A stretch of 64,000 nucleotides of DNA from Rhizobium sp. RU33A (GCF_900156055.1 NZ_FTMQ01000001.1:620001-684000), one strand, 5' to 3'. Counted from the first letter of the stretch, positions 29,427 to 37,668 are shown. Made by a program: numbers and translations. The notes: generated by a model not told the origin, from the letters alone.

Positions 29427-30305
29427 ATGGCCAGCATTCTGACCAACTCCAGCGCGATGTCCGCGCTCTCTACCCTGCGCTCCATCGCTTCCGGCATGGA
29501 ATCGACGCAGAATGCCATCTCGACCGGCATGAAGGTCTCCAAGGCATCCGACAACGCTGCGTACTGGTCGATCTCGACGACCATGAAGTCCGACAACATG
29601 GCCCTGAAGGCTGTTCAGGACGCCTTGGGTGTAGGTGCCGCCAAGGTCGATACGGCCTATGCTGGTATGGATGCCGCAATCGACGTCGTCAAGGAAATCA
29701 AGGCGAAGTACGTTGCAGCGACTGAGCAAGGTGTCGATCGTGCGAAGGTGCAGGAAGAAATCACGCAGCTCCGCGACCAGCTGGTCTCGATTGCTCAGTC
29801 CTCGTCGTTCAATGGCGAAAACTGGCTCATGAACGATCTCACGGGGGTTACTGCTAAGACCGTTGTAACGGGCTTTGTTCGCGCAAATGACGGTACGACT
29901 GAAGTTACGACGTCCAGCTACACGCTGTCCGCAACCAACGTTCTGATGACGGACGATACCGGTGGTGGCGGTATTCTCGACGAGGTCTTCGGTCTCGCAG
30001 CGATGACGGCGGCCACAACAGACGCCGAGGTCGCTACTGCACTCGAGGAAGTCGAATCGGCATTGACGGAAATGACGTCTGCTGGTTCCCAGCTCGGTTC
30101 GCTTTCGAAGCGCATCGACCTGCAGGACAGCTTCGTATCCAAGCTGTCTGACGCCATCGAGCAGGGCGTCGGCCGTCTGGTGGACGCTGACATGAACGAA
30201 GAGTCGACCCGCCTCAAGGCCCTGCAGACTCAGCAGCAGCTGGCGATCCAGGCGCTCTCGATCGCGAACAACGACTCGCAGAACATCCTGTCGCTCTTCC
30301 GTTAA
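29427..30305 (+). CDS. fla: Flagellin 1
   Basis: Filament subunit, 292 aa. Conserved N-terminal helix region (MASILTNSSAMSALSTLRSI, ASDNAAYWSISTTMKSDNMAL) and C-terminal region (VDADMNEESTRLKALQTQQQL, ALSIANNDSQNILSLFR) flank a short variable middle. It is the shortest and most divergent of the four, with Lys in TTMKSDN where the others have Arg. By rhizobial gene order this would be flaA, but I cannot assign paralogue letters from sequence. Own leader and terminator, so separately transcribed. Confidence 0.95.
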   Translation: MASILTNSSAMSALSTLRSIASGMESTQNAISTGMKVSKASDNAAYWSISTTMKSDNMALKAVQDALGVGAAKVDTAYAGMDAAIDVVKEIKAKYVAATEQGVDRAKVQEEITQLRDQLVSIAQSSSFNGENWLMNDLTGVTAKTVVTGFVRANDGTTEVTTSSYTLSATNVLMTDDTGGGGILDEVFGLAAMTAATTDAEVATALEEVESALTEMTSAGSQLGSLSKRIDLQDSFVSKLSDAIEQGVGRLVDADMNEESTRLKALQTQQQLAIQALSIANNDSQNILSLFR

Positions 30306-30435
30306 TCGCAAGATCAAGTCGGCCCTTAAGGGCCGGCTAGACTGTCCCGACGCCGATATGCCTTGGTGGCTGACCAGAGGCGTGCGAAGGGAAGGCTTAA
30401 CCCTCCGGTGGCTGAACCGGAACGGAAGCTACACG

Positions 30436-30474
30436 AAGGCCGCGTTCGGAAACGAACGCGGCCTTTGCGTTTTA
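30436..30474 (+). terminator. Terminator downstream of flagellin 1
   Basis: AAGGCCGCGTTCG, GAAA tetraloop, CGAACGCGGCCTT, then TTGCGTTTT. A 13-bp perfect stem closed by a GNRA loop. Confidence 0.85.
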
Positions 30475-30631
30475 TTAATCATGATCTGCTACGCGCGCGT
30501 ACGCGCGAAGGTTGCAAAAAAAATCCAAAATCCGCCATTCTGTCATTTCGTTTAGGCCTTCATTAACCTTGATGGTTTTATCTAAGCCTATCGAAGCGGC
30601 GAGCTAACTTATACATTTCAGCCAGTTAGCA

Positions 30632-30707
30632 GGCATGATGCTGTGCGCCGTTACCGGTGAGACCGGAATGTCCCTTCTTAGTCAGCCATTCAAGGGGCAA
30701 CACTACT
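30632..30707 (+). promoter_or_regulatory. Structured leader of flagellin gene 2
   Basis: GGCATGATGC at 30633-30642, CCGG at 30654 and 30663, ATGTCCC at 30668, and AAGGGGC before the start. GTCCC (30670-30674) pairs with GGGGC (30694-30698) through one G-U pair, so pairing is kept although the sequence differs from genes 1 and 3. Confidence 0.6.
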
Positions 30708-31667
30708 ATGACGAGCATTCTTACCAATATCGCCGCGATGTCGGCACTCCAGACGCTGCGCACGATCGGCAGCAGCATGGAAGACACCCAGGCCCGCGTC
30801 TCCTCCGGCATGCGCGTCGGCGAAGCCTCCGACAACGCTGCCTATTGGTCGATCGCCACCACCATGCGCTCCGACAACATGGCCCTGTCGGCTGTCTCTG
30901 ACGCTCTCGGCCTCGGCGCTTCCAAAGTCGATACCGCCTACGCAGGTATGGAATCCGCGATCGACGTCGTGAAGGAAATCAAAGCGAAACTTGTTACGGC
31001 GACTGAAGAAGGCGTGGACAAGAAAAAAGTCCAAGAAGAAATCGACCAGTTGCAGGATCAGCTTCTTGCGATCGCTCAGTCGGCATCGTTCTCCGGAGAG
31101 AACTGGCTGGTTGGAGAATCGACGCTGGGTGCGGACACTCCCGGCACAAATCCCGATATGAACGTTGTATCTGGCTTTGTGCGTGACAACACGGGCGTCT
31201 CGGTCAAGGTTACAAACTATGCCTTGGACAATACCGCGACCGGCAATACGCTTTTCGGATCTATCGATGCGACCACTGGCGTACCTGACGCCTCGGGTAT
31301 CCTTGGTACCGTCGGCACCGGTACAGTGACGGAATCCGTATACACGCTTGATATCAACACGTTCACCGATCCGCTGACGGTCGCAACTCAGATGGCGGAT
31401 GCATTGACGCTCGTTGAAAACGCGCTGACGTCGATGACCAGCGCTGCCGCCGAGCTCGGTTCGATCTCCATGCGTATCGATCTCCAGGAAGACTTCGTTA
31501 GCGACCTGTCCGACTCGCTTGAATCTGGCATCGGCCGTCTCGTCGACGCCGACATGAACGAAGAATCGACCCGCCTCAAGGCGCTGCAGACCCAGCAGCA
31601 GCTGGCCGTCCAGTCGCTCTCGATCGCCAACTCTTCTTCGGAAGTCATCCTCTCGCTCTTCCGTTAA
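30708..31667 (+). CDS. fla: Flagellin 2
   Basis: 319 aa filament subunit: MTSILTNIAAMSALQTLRTI, ASDNAAYWSIATTMRSDNMAL at the N-terminus; NEESTRLKALQTQQQLAVQS and SEVILSLFR at the C-terminus; a variable Thr/Gly-rich middle. Start at the ATG 30708 behind AAGGGG; a longer upstream frame (from 30657) runs through the leader and is not credible. Own terminator. Confidence 0.96.
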   Translation: MTSILTNIAAMSALQTLRTIGSSMEDTQARVSSGMRVGEASDNAAYWSIATTMRSDNMALSAVSDALGLGASKVDTAYAGMESAIDVVKEIKAKLVTATEEGVDKKKVQEEIDQLQDQLLAIAQSASFSGENWLVGESTLGADTPGTNPDMNVVSGFVRDNTGVSVKVTNYALDNTATGNTLFGSIDATTGVPDASGILGTVGTGTVTESVYTLDINTFTDPLTVATQMADALTLVENALTSMTSAAAELGSISMRIDLQEDFVSDLSDSLESGIGRLVDADMNEESTRLKALQTQQQLAVQSLSIANSSSEVILSLFR

Positions 31668-31688
31668 GATTGAAGAGTTTGAAAATCG

Positions 31689-31713
31689 AAGCCGCCCTCC
31701 GGGGCGGCTTTTT
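31689..31713 (+). terminator. Terminator after flagellin 2
   Basis: AAGCCGCCC, loop TCCG, GGGCGGCTT, then TTT. A 9-bp perfect stem with T-run, 22 nt after the stop. Confidence 0.88.
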
Positions 31714-31764
31714 GCGTTTTAACGATATTATTAGATCTCTTTAACCATGCGTTAACCATAAGCC

Positions 31765-31786
31765 CGTTACATGGGGTCATGTAACG
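31765..31786. promoter_or_regulatory. Inverted repeat upstream of flagellin 3
   Basis: CGTTACATG, GGGT, CATGTAACG: perfect 9-bp arms about 105 bp before flagellin 3, amid several GTTAACC boxes. Seen only in this one of the four flagellin promoter regions. Candidate protein-binding site. Confidence 0.45.
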
Positions 31787-31840
31787 ATGAGTTAACCAAG
31801 ACGAAGAACTGGTTAAGGGCATTAGGCCGCTTCATCGTTC

Positions 31841-31889
31841 CCGGAAAGACCGGGATGTCCCCAAATCTAGCCATTTAAGGGACACGACC
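31841..31889 (+). promoter_or_regulatory. Structured leader of flagellin gene 3
   Basis: CCGG at 31841 and 31850, ATGTCCC at 31855, and AAGGGAC before the start. GTCCC (31857-31861) pairs with GGGAC (31879-31883). The ATG at 31855 opens an eight-codon frame (stop included) whose TAA (31876-31878) abuts the Shine-Dalgarno, as in leader 1. Confidence 0.6.
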
Positions 31890-32849
31890 GTGACCAGCAT
31901 TTTGACGAACAACGCAGCCATGGCTGCACTTCAAACACTCCGCACGCTCGATTCAAGCATGCAGGACACCCAGGCACGCGTATCTTCCGGTCTGCGTGTC
32001 GGCGGAGCCTCAGACAACGCCGCCTATTGGTCGATCGCAACGACGATGCGCTCTGACAACATGGCCCTCTCAGCCGTCCAGGACGCTCTCGGCCTCGGCG
32101 CCGCCAAGATTGATACCGCCTATGCCGCGATGGAAAGTGCGGTTGAGGTCGTTAAGGAAATCAAGGCCAAGGTTGTTGCCGCCACCGAACAGGGCGTCGA
32201 CAAGAACAAGATTCAGGAAGAAATCGATCAATTGAAAGAGCAGCTTCGGTCGATCGCCGAATCCGCAAGCTTCAGTGGTCAGAACTGGGTCGCAGGCGGC
32301 CCGGACAGCAATGCCGGTGCCGTGGAAGTGACCGTCGTATCCGGCTTCATCCGCGACTCCAACGGACAGGTCTCTGTCTCGACCACGCCTTATAGCCTCG
32401 ACGGTGAAACCACTGGCGAAATGACGGTGCTGTTCGGTGGTGATAATGCCGGAGCGATTGACTACGCCTCCGGTATCTTGGGCACCGAAGGAACCTTTAC
32501 CAACGCCACTGCTCAGTCTGTCGACACCCTCAATATCACTTTGTACGTGGATCCTGATGTCCAAACCAACATGCAGGAAGCGCTGGTACTTGTTGAAGAT
32601 GCGCTCCAGGCAATGACCAGCGCGGCAGCCGCTCTCGGCTCCATCTCCATGCGCATCGGCATGCAGGAAGACTTCATTGCGGCTCTGACCGACTCGATCG
32701 ACAGCGGTATCGGCCGCCTCGTCGATGCTGACATGAACGAGGAATCGACCCGCCTGAAGGCACTGCAGACCCAGCAGCAGCTGGCAATCCAGTCGCTCTC
32801 GATCGCCAACACCTCTTCCGAAAGCATCCTGACACTCTTCCGTCAGTAA
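31890..32849 (+). CDS. fla: Flagellin 3 (GTG start)
   Basis: 319 aa filament subunit with the family ends (MTSILTNNAAMAALQTLRTL; NEESTRLKALQTQQQLAIQS; SESILTLFRQ). It starts with GTG, unlike the other three, and ends with an extra Gln. Middle region differs from flagellin 2 in nearly every position after residue ~135. Own leader and terminator. Confidence 0.95.
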   Translation: MTSILTNNAAMAALQTLRTLDSSMQDTQARVSSGLRVGGASDNAAYWSIATTMRSDNMALSAVQDALGLGAAKIDTAYAAMESAVEVVKEIKAKVVAATEQGVDKNKIQEEIDQLKEQLRSIAESASFSGQNWVAGGPDSNAGAVEVTVVSGFIRDSNGQVSVSTTPYSLDGETTGEMTVLFGGDNAGAIDYASGILGTEGTFTNATAQSVDTLNITLYVDPDVQTNMQEALVLVEDALQAMTSAAAALGSISMRIGMQEDFIAALTDSIDSGIGRLVDADMNEESTRLKALQTQQQLAIQSLSIANTSSESILTLFRQ

Positions 32850-32910
32850 GCGGCGCTCTGGCTAGGGGCGACTTCGTCCCGCCCTGACAGTGTCGGATGT
32901 TACCGGTGTG

Positions 32911-32942
32911 AATCCGCGCCTCGCAAGAGGCGCGGATTTTCG
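32911..32942 (+). terminator. Terminator after flagellin 3
   Basis: AATCCGCGCCTC, GCAA tetraloop, GAGGCGCGGATT, then TT. A 12-bp perfect stem closed by a GNRA loop, 61 nt past the stop. Confidence 0.87.
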
Positions 32943-32948
32943 TTTGAG

Positions 32949-32963
32949 CCTTGCGCGAAACTT
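32949..32963. promoter_or_regulatory. CTTGCGCGAAACTT element before flagellin 4
   Basis: CCTTGCGCGAAACTT is the reverse orientation of the TTCGCGCAAG element seen before other flagellar units and is nearly identical to the copy before rem. About 190 bp from the flagellin 4 start. Three GTTAAC boxes follow at 33026, 33039 and 33050. Confidence 0.4.
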
Positions 32964-33085
32964 TTGGCATTTTCGTTTGGAGAACAAAAGACAGGCTCCT
33001 GCCTTGCCATGCCCTCGGTCTGTTTGTTAACTGCCGCTGTTAACGATTTGTTAACGGTGACGGGGACCGCGCTTATGCGCGTTCT

Positions 33086-33154
33086 GCATGATGCCCTCCC
33101 GTCTTGCCGGCGACCAGCCGGATGCGCAGTCCTGAACGCTTAGGGGCACCAAGC
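33086..33154 (+). promoter_or_regulatory. Structured leader of flagellin gene 4
   Basis: TGCATGATGC (33086-33095), CCGG at 33107 and 33118, then a diverged ATGCGCAGTCCT and AGGGGC before the start. GTCCT (33129-33133) can still pair with GGGGC (33143-33147) using G-U pairs. The upstream ATG (33122) is in frame with flagellin 4, so there is no separate short frame here. Confidence 0.55.
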
Positions 33155-34114
33155 ATGACCAGTATTATGACCAATGCGGCCGCCATGGCGGCGCTGCAGA
33201 CGCTTCGTTCGATCGATACCAATCTGGAGATGACCCAGCGTCGTGTTTCGTCGGGTTACCGGGTCGAAACGGCAGCGGACAATGCCGGCTATTGGTCCAT
33301 TGCCACGACGATGCGCTCCGACAACGCTGCGCTCTCGACAGTTTCCGACGCACTTGGCCTCGGTGCGGCGACCGTTGATACCGCTTACACGGCGCTCGAC
33401 AATGTCGTTGACGTCATGTCCACGATCAAGGCGAAGCTGGTTGCCGCCAGCGAGCCGGGCGTCGACAAGAACAAGATCAACGAGGAAATGACGCAGCTGA
33501 AAAACCAGCTGATTTCCTCGGCCCAGTCCGCATCCTTCTCGGGTGAAAACTGGCTCTACAACACCAATGCGTTGGAGCTCGGCAAAAAGCAGGTTGTTTC
33601 ATCCTTCGTCCGCGGAGCAGACGGCAGCGTTCAGGTCACGACCCTGGACTTCGAGACAGAGGAATCTGTGCTGATTGACATCGAGGATGCGTCTCGCGGC
33701 TTTCTCACCAAGTCGATTGACGCCGATGCACTGCGCAACACCGGTACCGGCGCGCGCGAGTATTACCTTCTCGATATGGGAGGGCCGACGGGCGGCGACG
33801 AGATCGCGATAGACACCAACACGAGCAAGGAAGCGCTCGACGATATGATTGCTGTCGTCGACAACGTTATTCAGCAGCTGACCGATGCCGCCGCCACACT
33901 CGGCGCGATTACAAGCCGCATCGAGATGCAGGACAACTTCGTCTCGAACCTCATGGACGTGATCGACAAGGGCATTGGCCGTCTTGTTGATGCTGACATG
34001 AACGAGGAATCAACACGTCTGAAGGCGTTGCAGACCCAGCAGCAGCTTGGCATCCAGGCACTCTCGATCGCCAACAGCAGCGCCGAAAAACTTCTGACGC
34101 TCTTCCAGCGATAA
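33155..34114 (+). CDS. fla: Flagellin 4
   Basis: 319 aa filament subunit. N-terminus MTSIMTNAAAMAALQTLRSI with VSSGYRVETAADNAGYWSI, slightly diverged from the VSSGxRVGxASDNAAYWSI of genes 2 and 3. C-terminus NEESTRLKALQTQQQLGIQA, SAEKLLTLFQR. Middle is unlike the others. ATG at 33155 follows AGGGG; an upstream in-frame ATG at 33122 and frame from 33104 lie within the leader. Confidence 0.95.
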   Translation: MTSIMTNAAAMAALQTLRSIDTNLEMTQRRVSSGYRVETAADNAGYWSIATTMRSDNAALSTVSDALGLGAATVDTAYTALDNVVDVMSTIKAKLVAASEPGVDKNKINEEMTQLKNQLISSAQSASFSGENWLYNTNALELGKKQVVSSFVRGADGSVQVTTLDFETEESVLIDIEDASRGFLTKSIDADALRNTGTGAREYYLLDMGGPTGGDEIAIDTNTSKEALDDMIAVVDNVIQQLTDAAATLGAITSRIEMQDNFVSNLMDVIDKGIGRLVDADMNEESTRLKALQTQQQLGIQALSIANSSAEKLLTLFQR

Positions 34115-34120
34115 GCCTTG

Positions 34121-34152
34121 AACCGCTGGATGCAGAGGCATCCGGCGGTTTC
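34121..34152 (+). terminator. Terminator after flagellin 4
   Basis: AACCGCTGGATGC, loop AGAG, GCATCCGGCGGTT, then T. A 13-bp stem with one G-U pair; the T-run is short. Confidence 0.75.
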
Positions 34153-34192
34153 GTGCCGTTCTGAAGCAGGCCGACAGCAAACCTCATTCATC

Positions 34193-34208
34193 TTCGCGCA
34201 AGTTTGAA
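34193..34208 (+). promoter_or_regulatory. Direct-repeat element upstream of the fliH-like/motB operon
   Basis: TTCGCGCAAGTTTGAA, almost identical to the element before fliF (TTCGCACAAGTTTCGAA). It lies about 170 bp before the fliH-like gene, after the flagellin 4 terminator, so it probably marks the promoter of the fliH-like/motB/motC/fliK unit. Confidence 0.45.
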
Positions 34209-34375
34209 CCCTTAGCTTCAGGATGCGCACGTGGCATCGAGCCACTCGTGCCGAATGAGCTTTGATCGATCCTTGAAGATGAGAGAACGCGTACGGACAT
34301 GCTGATGTTTGATCTTCTTCTCCTGCAAGCGCACGTCAGCCGTGTCCAATCTGTCGCCGATGGAGGCGATTGCCC

Positions 34376-35023
34376 ATGAGCATGCCTTTGGCCCGCTATC
34401 TCAAGGACTTCTCGACGTCTGTCGCGCCGCCTGCGCCTCCGGCGCCGGCATTCGACATGCCGACGGTGGATGCCTTCGACATGGACTTTCCAGCGCTTCC
34501 CGAACCCGAGGCTGTTGACGTCGAGGGCATCAAGCGCGAGGCCTATGCCGAGGGCCATGAAGCCGGAGAGAAGGCCGCTGCGGAACGTTTCGAGGTCGAC
34601 CGCCAGGCGATGGAGATCGCCCACGCCCAGGCGCTGGCCGAGCGTGACCAGAAACTGCGTGACGAATTTGCAGACCTGCTCGCGACGAAGCTGCCCGACG
34701 TGATCGAGAGGCTGTCACTTGCGGTGAGCGAGCAGGCGGCGATTGCGCTCGCTCCGGTGATTGGCGAGGCACTTGCCGAAAAGGCCGTGAAAGATCTGGC
34801 CGATCTCTTGAAGGCAGCCATAACTGCGGGCGAGGCAGGCACGATCGAGGTCAAAGGACCTCGTCTTCTGTTTGAAAAACTGCAGTCGGAGATGCCGGAG
34901 CAGACAAGTTTCCTACGCCATGTCGAGGATCCGGACCTCGATCTCTCGGCTGAATTCGGCGATGCCGCGCTCGTCACCCGCATCTCGGCCTTTACGGCGA
35001 GCCTGAAGAAAGTGCTGGCATGA
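34376..35023 (+). CDS. Probable FliH-like export-ATPase regulator (unannotated type)
   Basis: 215 aa cytoplasmic protein with no membrane segment. Pro-rich N-terminus, then a helix with small-residue spacing ([16 protein letters not shown], about residues 60-75) like the AxxxG/GxxxG repeats of FliH. A long charged coiled coil follows, then a C-terminal domain ([35 protein letters not shown]) resembling FliH/V-ATPase subunit E. No other FliH is in the cluster although FliI is present. I choose ATG 34376 behind GGAGG; a TTG at 34370 is too close. It overlaps motB by 4 nt. Role inferred, not proven. Confidence 0.6.
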   Translation: MSMPLARYLKDFSTSVAPPAPPAPAFDMPTVDAFDMDFPALPEPEAVDVEGIKREAYAEGHEAGEKAAAERFEVDRQAMEIAHAQALAERDQKLRDEFADLLATKLPDVIERLSLAVSEQAAIALAPVIGEALAEKAVKDLADLLKAAITAGEAGTIEVKGPRLLFEKLQSEMPEQTSFLRHVEDPDLDLSAEFGDAALVTRISAFTASLKKVLA

Positions 35024-36342
35024 GCGAAGACAATCATCACCACGGCAAGAACGAAATCATCATCGTCAAACGCCACAAGGGTGACCACGACGGTGCCCAT
35101 GGTGGCGCCTGGAAGATCGCCTATGCCGACTTCATGACCGCCATGATGGCCTTCTTCCTCGTCATGTGGCTGGTCAACGCCGCCAACGAGGAAACCAAGG
35201 CCTCTGTTGCGAGCTACTTCAATCCGATCCAGCTAGCCGACGAGAAGCCCACTGAAAAGGGGCTGGAGAAACCCGTCGAGACGAGTGAGGGCGAAGAGAA
35301 GAAGGAACGCTCCCAGGTCGACGAAGACGAGGATAAGGTCGGTTCCGCCGCCGCAACCGGGGATGACCAGACGGCGTCGTCGGGTGACGAAGCCAATTAT
35401 TCGGAAGCAGACTTCTTCGAAAATCCCTATTCGGTCCTGGCTGAAATTGCCCAGGAAGTCGGTCAGCAGGCCAATGTCAGCGCCAAGGGCGAAGGCGGCG
35501 CAGCCGACTCCGGCCCGTCTACCGGCGCTCAGGGCGGCGAGGCCTATCGCGATCCCTTCGATCCGGATTTCTGGACGCAGCAGGTTCAGACCGCCGTCGG
35601 TCCGCCGGGCGATCCGACGGACGCGCAGACGCCGGCCGAGCAGGCACAGACCGCACCACCTGCGGACCCCGACGCGTCTGAACCTTCGACTGAGCCAGAG
35701 CAACAGATCGCCCTCGTGGTGCCTGGTCAGAGGCCGGATCCGTCCGCCACGCCAACAGAAGCGATGACCGCTGACAAGCCTGCCGAGTCAGAAGCGTCGG
35801 AGCTCGGCCAGACCGAACAGCCGCTCGAGGATGTTGCTGAGAAGCCGGAAACCGCCGAGGCTCAGCTCGAGGTTCAGCTTGCGGCCGCGGACAACCTCAA
35901 GGCGGAAATCGAGAATGCCATCGGCGGTGCAGCCGGCAAGCTGGCCGAGGGGCTCCTCGTCACGCCGACGGAAGGTGGCTTGCTGGTCACGATCAGCGAT
36001 CAAAGCGATGCTGCCATGTTCAATGTCGGCTCGGCGGTGCCGCGCCGCGAACTCGTGATTGCCATGGAGAAACTCGGCCAGATCCTGCAGGCAAAGCCTG
36101 GCCGGATCGTGATCCGCGGCCATACGGACGCCCGTCCGTTCCGCGGCACCGAGAATGACAACTGGCGGCTTTCAATGGCCCGTGCCCACAGCGCCTATTT
36201 CATGCTGGTCCGCGGCGGTCTGAATGAGGATCGTGTCGAGCAGGTCTCCGGCTTTGCAGATCGGCGCCTTCAGGTGCCGGATGATCCGCTCGCGGACGCC
36301 AACCGTCGCATCGAGATCCTGATCGAAGCGGAGCAGGGCTGA
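35020..36342 (+). CDS. motB: MotB, stator peptidoglycan-binding subunit
   Basis: 440 aa. One membrane segment near residues 33-55 with the proton-carrying Asp in [20 protein letters not shown] very long acidic, Pro/Glu-rich linker (about residues 75-280) follows, then the OmpA-like peptidoglycan-binding domain ([32 protein letters not shown]). The linker makes it far longer than E. coli MotB (308 aa), as is usual in rhizobia where MotC contacts MotB in the periplasm. Confidence 0.96.
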   Translation: MSEDNHHHGKNEIIIVKRHKGDHDGAHGGAWKIAYADFMTAMMAFFLVMWLVNAANEETKASVASYFNPIQLADEKPTEKGLEKPVETSEGEEKKERSQVDEDEDKVGSAAATGDDQTASSGDEANYSEADFFENPYSVLAEIAQEVGQQANVSAKGEGGAADSGPSTGAQGGEAYRDPFDPDFWTQQVQTAVGPPGDPTDAQTPAEQAQTAPPADPDASEPSTEPEQQIALVVPGQRPDPSATPTEAMTADKPAESEASELGQTEQPLEDVAEKPETAEAQLEVQLAAADNLKAEIENAIGGAAGKLAEGLLVTPTEGGLLVTISDQSDAAMFNVGSAVPRRELVIAMEKLGQILQAKPGRIVIRGHTDARPFRGTENDNWRLSMARAHSAYFMLVRGGLNEDRVEQVSGFADRRLQVPDDPLADANRRIEILIEAEQG

Positions 36343-36344
36343 CC

Positions 36345-37667
36345 ATGCTCATCCGGCGTCTCACCCTCCGCCTGCTGCTGTCCGGTCTGACCGTCCTTTC
36401 GGTCGGATCGTTCGGCCATGCGCAGACGATAGACGAGACGATCGAGCCCTATCGCATGCTGCGCTCGCTGCAATTCGTTCAGGACACTGTGGTGCGTGGC
36501 GACCATTCTGCAGCCGACATGCAGCGGTTCATGCTGGGCACGATCGACGAACGCTTGCGCACCGCCGACCCGAAGATCTTCCAGGATCCACGCAATGTCG
36601 ATGCGGCACTGATCTACGCGATGAGCGGAGGAAATCCGGCAACCCTGGAATTCCTGGTCGCCCGCGACATTGAGGGCAACTTCGACAACCGGGTCAGTGA
36701 TGCACTTCGCAAGTATCTGAGCGGCAAGGGCACTCTCATTGCCAAGACCCTCGGCGACATGGCCGTCGAATACAAGAATGACAAGATCGGCCCCTATCTG
36801 GCGCTGGTCGCCGGCAATGTGACCCTGACACGGGATCCGGCCGGTGCCCTCAAGTTTTACGACTGGGCGCGTCTCACGGCGCCCGGCACCATCGTCGAGG
36901 AAGCGGCTCTGCGGCGGTCGCTTGCGGTCGCTGTCGATGCCAAGATCGTTGACAAGGCCTCGCTCTACGCCAATGGCTATGCGCGTCGCTTCCTCTATTC
37001 GCCCTATGCCAGCCAGTTCGCCGATCTGTTCGTCCGTTTTGTGGTCGAGCATTACGAGGTGCTGAAGCCCACCGACATCGAAGCCACACTCGGCTACATG
37101 GACGCGGATCGGCGCCGTGAGGTCTACCTCCGGATTGCCCGTGAGGCGGCAATTGCCGGTCGCAAGGAACTGGCGACCATGGCGGCCGAGCAGGCGAAGC
37201 TGCTTTCAGGCACGGAGGAAGGTGCCGATGCACTCGCCAAACTCTATGGCAGCCTGGTCCGCGTGCCGACCGAGAATGTCGATGATGCCATGGCGGCCTT
37301 GATGCAGCTCCCTGAAGACATGCTATCGCCCCGGGATCGTGCCTTGAGGCAGGCGGCCGAAACCATCGCAAAAGAAGTGCTGCGCAAACCCGAGCCGGTC
37401 CAGCGTTCCCAGACGCCTCCGGCTGAAGCTGTGAGTATCGACGATCCGGCACAATCCGCATCGGCTGATCCGGACCTGCAGGATCCGTTTGCCCAGCCCG
37501 AGCCGACCCCGATTGCCCAGACTGAACCGGCGCAGCCGGCTGCCAGCGCAGTTGCGACACTTCCTGCCGAGCAAACCGAGATCGACCCGGAGCTGCGCAA
37601 CTTCGTTGATTCCGGACGCTCGAAGCTCGACGCGATTGACGATCTTCTCAAGAAAGAAGGCCCGTAA
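36345..37667 (+). CDS. motC: MotC, periplasmic motility protein
   Basis: 440 aa, with a signal peptide (cut likely after FGHAQ, near residue 27). Mostly helical body and an acidic Pro-rich C-terminal tail. In S. meliloti MotC is a periplasmic protein needed for motor function that binds MotB and is protected by MotE. Starts 2 nt after the motB stop and 1 nt before fliK/motD. Confidence 0.9.
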   Translation: MLIRRLTLRLLLSGLTVLSVGSFGHAQTIDETIEPYRMLRSLQFVQDTVVRGDHSAADMQRFMLGTIDERLRTADPKIFQDPRNVDAALIYAMSGGNPATLEFLVARDIEGNFDNRVSDALRKYLSGKGTLIAKTLGDMAVEYKNDKIGPYLALVAGNVTLTRDPAGALKFYDWARLTAPGTIVEEAALRRSLAVAVDAKIVDKASLYANGYARRFLYSPYASQFADLFVRFVVEHYEVLKPTDIEATLGYMDADRRREVYLRIAREAAIAGRKELATMAAEQAKLLSGTEEGADALAKLYGSLVRVPTENVDDAMAALMQLPEDMLSPRDRALRQAAETIAKEVLRKPEPVQRSQTPPAEAVSIDDPAQSASADPDLQDPFAQPEPTPIAQTEPAQPAASAVATLPAEQTEIDPELRNFVDSGRSKLDAIDDLLKKEGP

Positions 37668-37668
37668 C

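Larger units (their letters stand above)
30306..30707 (+). other. Flagellin 1-2 intergenic region
   Basis: 402 bp. It holds a palindrome CGGCCCTTAAGGGCCG (30320-30335) just after flagellin 1, about 100 nt of unassigned sequence, a strong terminator (30436-30465), then the promoter and leader of flagellin 2. The stretch between the two hairpins is either a long 3' UTR or a small RNA. A 65-codon frame starting at 30358 crosses the terminator and lacks a ribosome-binding site, so I do not call it. Confidence 0.55.

Noticed and set aside
30358..30555. 65-codon frame between flagellins 1 and 2
   Set aside because: Crosses a strong terminator hairpin, with no Shine-Dalgarno; probably chance.
29427..34114. 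Tandem repeats as a possible CRISPR or mobile element
   Set aside because: The repeats are flagellin paralogues. No CRISPR array, transposase, integrase, attachment site or inverted terminal repeat is visible in the window.
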